A stretch of 64,000 nt of DNA, taken from the NCBI GenBank assembly GCA_022376925.1, contig JAIOJX010000028.1:107627431-107691430 (forward strand), read 5' to 3'. Source of the DNA: Tragulus kanchil. Taxonomy: Eukaryota; Chordata; Mammalia; Artiodactyla; Tragulidae. This document shows, piece by piece, positions 57,597-64,000 of this stretch. Both the position numbers and the translations under genes were made by a program. The notes under the pieces are model-generated. The model did no database searches. It had not been told where the DNA came from and worked only from the letters and a program-made list of their open reading frames with translations. Within the stretch, counting starts at the first letter, position 1; the number at the start of each line of letters is the position of its first letter.

Positions 57597-58132
57597 TAAA
57601 ACACAGCCATGAAATTAAAAGATGCTCCTTGGAAGAAAAGCTACGACAAACCTAGACAGCATATTAAAAAGCAGAAACATCACTTTGCCGACAGAAGTCC
57701 ATATGGTCAAAGCTATGCTTTTCCCAGTAGTCACGTATAAATGTGAGAGCTGGACCATAAAGAAGGCCAAGCACCAGAGAACTGATGCCTTCAATCTGTG
57801 GTGTCGGAGAAGACTCTTGAGAGTCCCTTGGACTACACAGAGATTAAAGCAGTCAATCTAAAGGAAATCAGCCCAGAATATTCATTGAAAGGACTGATGC
57901 TGAAACTGAAGCTCCAATACTTTGGCCACCTGATGCGAAGAGACGACTCACTGGAAAAGATCCTGATGTTGGGAAAAATAAAAGGCAAAAGGAGAAGGGG
58001 ACGACAGAGAACAACTTGGTTGGATGGCATCACTGAAGCAATGGACACGAGTTTTGGTGAAGGACAGGGAAGTCTGGCATGCTGCAGTCTATGGGCTCAC
58101 AGAGTCAAACACGACTGAGTGACTGAACTGAC
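57597..58132 (+). mobile_element. BovB 3' end
   Basis: CATGAAATTAAAAGATGCTCC, GCTACGACAAACCTAGACAG, TTTTCCCAGTAGTCACGTAT, AGACTCTTGAGAGTCCCTTG, CACCTGATGCGAAGAGACG and CACGACTGAGTGACTGAAC. A frame of 106 codons at 57798-58118 is the decayed BovB ORF C-terminus. It sits in the 3' UTR of the old L1, which resumes at 58133. Confidence 0.92.
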
Positions 58133-58379
58133 TGAATTAAGATGTACAAACTTTCAGCTATGAAATAAATGTCACAGGAATGTAATGTATAGCATAAGGA
58201 ATATAGTTAATAATATTGTAATAACTCTATACAGTGACAAGTGGTAACCAGATTTATTGTGATAAGCATTTTGTAATGTACAAAAATAGTGAATCGCTAT
58301 GCTGTACATCTGAAACTACTATTATATTTCAATCATAATTCAATTTAAAATTAAATTAAAAATTTTAAAGTAAAATCAT

Positions 58380-58828
58380 ACTGTCACATAACCACCCCAC
58401 TATCTATTTTCAGAAGTTTTTTACTTCCCCACATGCCCACTTCCTTGTCCCTGGTAACCACTACTCTACTTCCTGTCACTATGAAGTTGCCTGTCTTAGG
58501 TAGCTCACTTAAGTGGAATCAAACAATACTTGTCCTTTTGTGTCTAGCTTATTTCACTTACAATGATGTTTTTAAGCTCATTCATCTTATAGCATGTATC
58601 AGAATTCTCTTCCTTGTCTAAGGCTGAATAATTATTCCATTGCATATATTTACCACATTCTGTTTATCAATTCCTCCATTGATGGATATTTGAGTTGTTT
58701 ACACCTTTGACTATTGTGAACAGTGCTACTATTAACATCAGTATACGGGTATCTGTTTGAGTTCTTACTTCCAACTTCTTTTTACCACTCTTCCTAGAAG
58801 TAGAATTGCTGTCTCATTTGGCAATTCT
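58380..58828 (-). mobile_element. Old L1 3' part, antisense
   Basis: CCCACTTCCTTGTCCCTGGTAACCACTACTC, TAAGTGGAATCAAACAATAC, ATTATTCCATTGCATATAT, ATTGATGGATATTTGAGTTG and TAGAATTGCTGTCTC are the complement of old L1 ORF2 end and 3' UTR. It resumes after the Bov-A SINE. Second copy at 59476-59924. Confidence 0.75.
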
Positions 58829-59038
58829 AGGGCTTTCCACGTGGTGCTAGTGGTAAAGAACCCACCTGCCAATGCAGGAGACACAAGAAATGTGGGTTAG
58901 ATCCCTGGAGAAGGGAATGGCTATCCATTCAAGTATTCTCGCCTAGGAGAATTCCATGGACAGAGAAGCCTGGCGGGCTGCGGTCCATAGGGCTGCAAAG
59001 AGTTGGACACAACTAAAGCAACTTAACACACACACATG
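58829..59038 (+). mobile_element. Bov-A/Bov-tA SINE
   Basis: GGGCTTTCCACGTGGTGCTAG, CCTGCCAATGCAGGAGACAC, GGAGAAGGGAATGGCTATCC, CCTGGCGGGCTGCGGTCC, GAGTTGGACACAACTAAAGC. GCAATTCTA and GGAATTCTG at the borders may be the target duplication. Confidence 0.93.
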
Positions 59039-59106
59039 GGAATTCTGTGGTCGACTTTTTGAGGAATCTCTAAACTGTTTTCCAGTGCCTGCACCATTTA
59101 CAAGAA

Positions 59107-59228
59107 ACAACTTGGTTGGATGGCATCACTGAAGCAATGGACACGAGTTTTGGTGAAGGACAGGGAAGTCTGGCATGCTGCAGTCTATGGGCTCACAGAG
59201 TCAAACACGACTGAGTGACTGAACTGAC
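59107..59228 (+). mobile_element. BovB 3' end, second copy (cut)
   Basis: Only the last part of the BovB element (from 58011) is present because the duplicated unit begins there. Confidence 0.9.
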
Positions 59229-59475
59229 TGAATTAAGATGTACAAACTTTCAGCTATGAAATAAATGTCACAGGAATGTAATGTATAGCATAAGGAATAT
59301 AGTTAATAATATTGTAATAACTCTATACAGTGACAAGTGGTAACCAGATTTATTGTGATAAGCATTTTGTAATGTACAAAAATAGTGAATCGCTATGCTG
59401 TACATCTGAAACTACTATTATATTTCAATCATAATTCAATTTAAAATTAAATTAAAAATTTTAAAGTAAAATCAT

Positions 59476-59924
59476 ACTGTCACATAACCACCCCACTATC
59501 TATTTTCAGAAGTTTTTATTTCCCCCACATGCCCACTTCCTTGTCCCTGGTAACCACTACTCTACTTCCTGTCACTATGAAGTTGCCTGTCTTAGGTAGC
59601 TCACTTAAGTGGAATCAAACAATACTTGTCCTTTTGTGTCTAGCTTATTTCACTTACAATGATGTTTTTAAGCTCATTCATCTTATAGCATGTATCAGAA
59701 TTCTCTTCCTTGTCTAAGGCTGAATAATTATTCCATTGCATATATTTACCACATTCTGTTTATCAATTCCTCCATTGATGGATATTTGAGTTGTTTACAC
59801 CTTTGACTATTGTGAACAGTGCTACTATTAACATCAGTATACGGGTATCTGTTTGAGTTCTTACTTCCAACTTCTTTTTACCACTCTTCCTAGAAGTAGA
59901 ATTGCTGTCTCATTTGGCAATTCT
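59476..59924 (-). mobile_element. Old L1 antisense, second copy
   Basis: Copy of 58380-58828 carried by local duplication 14. Confidence 0.75.
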
Positions 59925-60134
59925 AGGGCTTTCCACGTGGTGCTAGTGGTAAAGAACCCACCTGCCAATGCAGGAGACACAAGAAATGTGGGTTAGATCC
60001 CTGGAGAAGGGAATGGCTATCCATTCAAGTATTCTCGCCTAGGAGAATTCCATGGACAGAGAAGCCTGGCGGGCTGCGGTCCATAGGGCTGCAAAGAGTT
60101 GGACACAACTAAAGCAACTTAACACACACACATG
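59925..60134 (+). mobile_element. Bov-A SINE, second copy
   Basis: Copy of 58829-59038 carried by local duplication 14. Confidence 0.93.
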
Positions 60135-60225
60135 GGAATTCTGTGGTCGACTTTTTGAGGAATCTCTAAACTGTTTTCCAGTGCCTGCACCATTTACAAT
60201 CTCACCAGCAATGCACAAAGCTTCC
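60135..60225 (-). mobile_element. Old L1 antisense, continuation
   Basis: TTTTTGAGGAATCTCTAAACTG, CAGTGCCTGCACCATTTACAATCTCACCAGCAATGCA. This is the L1 that the Bov-A SINE split. Confidence 0.75.
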
Positions 60226-60650
60226 TACATTTATATAAGAACAAAAGATTGGAAGCAACCTAAGCATTTGTTGATACTCAACTGGTTAAATAATCTATAG
60301 TACATTTTCACAATAAAATACTTTGCAACCATAAAATAGAACAGGGACTCTCCATTTTTGTATGAATAAAGAAAGGATTCTAACATGTATCAAGTGAAAA
60401 AGCAAGATGTAGAACAAGGAGTATATTATACTATCATTTATGTAAAAGAGAAGAAAAAGTATATACATTTGCTTGGAAATATATAACATATCTCAAAAAA
60501 GATAATAGAAGAAATTAATCAATTCTGTTGCTTCCCAGATGAGGAATTAAGGGATGGGAAGTCCAAGGGAGTCAAACGTTTCAACTGTATACATATTTTG
60601 AATTTTGAATAACGTGAGTATACAATCTATTTGACTATTCAATTTAAAAC
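60226..60650 (+). mobile_element. Probable old L1 3' segment, sense
   Basis: GATTGGAAGCAACCTAAGCATTTG, CTGGTTAAATAATCTATAGTAC, AAAATACTTTGCAACCATAAAA, GTGAAAAAGCAAGATGTAGAACAAGG and TTTGAATTTTGAATAACGTGAG are in the order expected of an old L1 3' end. Confidence 0.55.
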
Positions 60651-61559
60651 ATTTATTAAAGTATTGGATTTTCTGAGTAAGATACACTTGGCACTTGCCC
60701 ACATTGCAGGTTCACACTACCCCCCTGGGAATGGGAAAGGTAAAGTGTCTCTCCTCTTGCAACATCACAGGCATCTCTTAGAAAAGATGCTCCACACCTT
60801 TTACTTCTCATCTACTCCCTTCATTTTCCCCATTTTCTAAAACAAGCATTTGAGCTCCAAATTTAACCTGCTCCCTCCAACTCCTTCCTGTTCACCTTTC
60901 CATGGGGGAGAGATAATCTCCAAATGACTTTGAGAAAGCCAGAACTCCACTCTGGAAACAACCTTCCCCAGAAGGGTAAAGACACAAAGCAAAAATGTCA
61001 ATCAAACACATGGAAAATAAAGATGTCTCCTAATATGGTAAAATCGCAGCTTTAAAGTAGGAACTTGGGAAAATACAAAAAGTGAATCCATCGCTCCATC
61101 TTTAAAACACTTTACCATCCATGTGTGTCTGTGACCCTGATGTCTTTTTAGCATTCTAAATTGGGAAAGGAGGATAATGTCTTTTTCAGTATCTTTGACT
61201 AATAGAAAAGCATAGTAGCTCGTCACTACAGGAAATACCATAACAATGGGAGTAAAAAAGTCCAGTGTTTGCCTTTCCATTTTCTAAGTGCACCAACTAA
61301 TTAATCTATGTTCAATAAACATAAATTTATAAAACAGTTATTTACCAGGGTTTTGTTTAAGCTAATACAGCAATATTCCCAATTTGTGCTCCTAGTTAAC
61401 TACTCCTAGTCCTTGAGAACTCATTCCTCAATTAGTTATGTACGCTTTTAGTCATTTGTATTTTTGTGTCTTTCTTGAAAACCCATAGTTGATAATCACA
61501 ATATTCAAGCTGAGGTAAAATATTGTCAGTATTTTTAAGCACCATTTGGCTGAAAACAT
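60651..61559. other. Unassigned unique sequence
   Basis: No gene. Frames such as minus 61002-61280 (92 codons) have no recognisable domain. Confidence 0.4.
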
Positions 61560-64000
61560 TGCTTGGGGACACACACATATACATATGCTGATGAGTCATA
61601 CTGTAGCCTGTTATTTGGAGACTTTTCTGCCCACCATAACAAAGCCAAACATCTGGCCCATCTTCAAAATGGTGACTCGCTGAGCAGGGTTCATGCTGCC
61701 CTCCCGCCCAGCTCCCTACTCCCAGAGTTCACACAGGAAATATAAAATACAAATTAATAAATAAAGCTAATGTGGAAAACATGTGCTTTTATAATCTTAA
61801 ATAGGCTCTAAATTATTTATTGGTTCAATGAGTTTAATTGATGTGAAATATATTAACGTAGTTATTGGAAGATTTTAATGCTATTACAAAGTTTTAATGA
61901 AAAGGGCAGGTGGCAGTGATCAGAAAATAAGATGCAATACAATACTTTCTGTAGTAAAAAAAAATGTGCAGTAAATATTTTAAGTGATTCTCAACAGTGA
62001 AAAGTTTGCTGTGAACAGATTCAGCTGGTGTTCAGCCAAAATTTGCTCTGTATCTTTTCATATCAAGAGTGTTATCTGAATCAACAGAAAATAATACGTT
62101 TAAAAGTCCTCAGTATTTCTGTATTACTCACCTGGAAAATTTGCATTTTAAGGGCTTTCATTTTTTCCCAATAAAATATTTTTAGTTATAGGATGTCAAT
62201 AAACAAATGACAAAATATGACTTTTGATAAAGTTAGCATGATATTTTGATAAAGCTAATTTCTTACTTTCCATGTGCATAATTTTAATGCTGAATTGTTA
62301 TTTATGTGACCAAACTTTGCTTATACATAATTTAAAGCATAACTTTAAAATTGGTCATACATATAAATGTAAATGAATGTTAACATGGATTATAATTTGT
62401 AATTAAATTGACTGCCCTACAGCCATTCATTTAAATATTCGATATGCTTAATAAGTAGATTTAAGATTAAATATCATCAATTAAAATATTTCTTTTATAA
62501 GGCACCAAGTGGCATTATAATAAAAGGGCTTTTAGAAGAAAAATGATGATAGAATAAAAAGCATTGGGTTAACCAAGCATTAACAATGAAATGAGAGAAA
62601 AAGGTATGCTTCTGTGGTGATGTGGGTGTATTTTACTCTTGTTTTGAGAACAGTATCAAAACATTACCCCAAATCAGTAATCTGAACTCTCTGTTATAAC
62701 CCTATCTGTCTCATAAGCAGAAGTTCCTGGGCTTTTGGAAATAACAACAAATATGGGAACTGTCATTTTCAGACATAGATTCCACAGATCAGTGGTTTTC
62801 TTCAAAGGAAAAGAAAAAAAGACCAAGTCAACCCCAAGCTTATTATTGAGTAATAATTTAAACGAACGCCTGTTTTCAGATGTACTAAGAATAATATATT
62901 CAAACGTAAGCTGATCATCTTTTGTTTTAGTGTAGCTAGATGTACAGCTGCAAAAGAAAAATACAAAAAAAACATAGAACAGGGGCACAGTTTCAAATAC
63001 ATATAACTAAATCATGTTTCTTATTTTCCAGGGGATGCAAACAACTTCAGAAATAATTCAAAAGAGTTAATTTACCCTATAGTTAGAACCTTTAAATGCA
63101 TGCTTGCTCAAATGAACAAAGGCTTGGTCAGCTGCATGCTAAATGCTTTAAAATATAAATATATATCCAGTACAAGTGTACATCTGACACTGCAAACAAA
63201 AAAATTTTGAGGATGGAATAGTCCGCTAATAAGCAATGGAATCTGTGAAGAATATTATTGTGACATTATTGTTACTTTAATTGTTGTGAGGATTTTTAAA
63301 AACTTACTTGTTTCTTTGGTTGGTTGGTTATTATTTTTTCCTGCCTATATTTGATCAGTATGGTGTCCCTCACATAGGAAAATACCTGATCAGTGAAACA
63401 ATCTGGTTCCTAGGAAAGTATCGGCACATTTTCATTTCCCATTTGCGATATAATTAATAAATTTAAATTCACAGAGTGGTAGAGAGTATGTTGCATAAAT
63501 CATAGTTCACAGGGACATATAAAATGCATACATAGTCTATATTTATATCTATTGTATATATTTTAATCTTGGACATGAAAATCCAGTTTAAACATTTAAA
63601 AACTCAATGATAATTTTAGAACTGTTAGGAAAACTGTCAGGAAGACTGATCCCCTGATAGGATATTTCTCTATAAATCAGCCTGTAATGTTTGAATTTTT
63701 TTACTCATCAAGATATTTTTCCTTTCATTAAAAAATTTCCTCATTTCTGATGTATTTAGAATTTTATGTGCAGGAATTCAAGCTTTAGTAGATTTAATGT
63801 TAGCAACCAAGATATTTGCCTATTCTCTATAATAAAGCTAAGATTAAATACTTGTTTAAGCACTTTTCTTGTTAAACACCATATGAAACCCAGCCTTTAT
63901 AATAATAAATGGAAAGGAGAATAACATATTAGGACCCTAGTGAAAGTTCTCTTCCCTTCAATGAAGAAAGTTACTTATTAAAAATGGGGAAACCTTAAAA
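61560..64000. other. AT-rich stretch without recognisable repeats
   Basis: About 2.4 kb in which I find no SINE, L1, BovB, LTR or local duplication, in contrast to the rest of the window. No exon is supported. A minus frame of 104 codons at 62674-62988 lacks any domain. The sequence could include conserved non-coding DNA, but that needs an alignment. Confidence 0.5.

Larger units (their letters stand above)
52116..58375 (+). mobile_element. Old L1 (L1M-type) body with many nested insertions
   Basis: Pieces run in L1 ORF2 order on the plus strand. The region before the reverse transcriptase is at 52116-52243 and 52510-52700. AAAAATCTCAAATAAAGAA follows near 53126-53145. The start of the reverse-transcriptase region (CTTCACAGGTGAATTCCAC) lies near 54020, and TACACTACAAAGATATGAT lies near 55025. 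ATGTTCACCGCAGCACTATTTAC is near 57215-57235. The 3' UTR (GCTGTACATCTGAAACTACT) ends near 58375. Into it have gone SINEs, an L1 tail, a Bov-A fragment, a BovB end and three local duplications. All frames are broken. Confidence 0.75.
58011..60199. repeat. Local direct duplication 14, offset 1096 bp
   Basis: Positions 58011-59100 recur at 59107-60199, joined by a few bases (AGAA). The visible difference is TTTTTTACTTCCCC/TTTTTATTTCCCCC. The unit starts inside BovB, crosses the L1 3' UTR, antisense L1 and a Bov-A SINE, and ends in antisense L1. Confidence 0.95.

Noticed and set aside
1373..60199. Spaced direct repeats as a CRISPR array or satellite
   Set aside because: Each pair has its own unrelated sequence and only two copies. 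Units are about 1.1 kb, and the genome is mammalian.

Overview
This is nuclear DNA from a mammal, almost certainly a ruminant, and the window is a gene desert. I found no exon, tRNA gene, rRNA gene or other host gene that I can support. The ruminant call rests on BovB (RTE) 3' ends together with BovB-derived Bov-A/Bov-tA SINEs. The most abundant SINE is tRNA-headed and CHR-like, but its body and tails are not ones I recognise from cattle, sheep or whales. The youngest L1 3' ends are also not cattle-like. A tragulid (mouse-deer) would fit, but that is inference.

Layout. 0-10 kb: a CTCF-like site, one SINE with an 18-bp target duplication, MER20/MER5-type fossils, L1 tails and three local duplications. 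10-20 kb: SINEs, an old L1 with a BovB insertion, and two duplications. 20-24.5 kb: mostly unique sequence with a few DNA-transposon fossils. 24.5-29.5 kb: a 5'-truncated L1 ORF2 interrupted by a 1.13-kb LTR-like insertion. 31-35.3 kb: unique sequence, BovB, and a decayed endogenous retrovirus env transmembrane-subunit remnant followed by a possible LTR. 35-45 kb: SINEs, an MLT1-type LTR with a CA microsatellite, a MER1-type element and L1 fragments. 46-50 kb: a duplicated unique block and a DNA-transposon fossil. 50-51.6 kb: a 5'-truncated L1 with a perfect target duplication. 52-58.4 kb: one old L1 riddled with SINEs, L1, BovB and local duplications. 58.4-60.6 kb: antisense and sense old L1 pieces. 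60.7-64 kb: AT-rich sequence without recognisable repeats.

Two things stand out. First, 14 near-identical direct duplications occur in the window. Thirteen have an offset of 1.08-1.18 kb, regardless of what the sequence is. They cut across repeats and unique DNA alike, and several junctions contain scraps of the repeated unit. A size this constant points to a technical cause (unmerged contig overlaps or gap filling) more than biology; removing the second copies would take out roughly 14 kb. Second, the insertion at 25957-27082 has TG...CA ends, a 4-bp target duplication, a TATA box, a splice-donor-like site about 45 bases after the predicted cap site, and an open frame entering from its 5' edge. 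That layout resembles a foamy-virus (spumavirus) solo LTR, which would be unusual in a ruminant genome. The assignment needs a database search.
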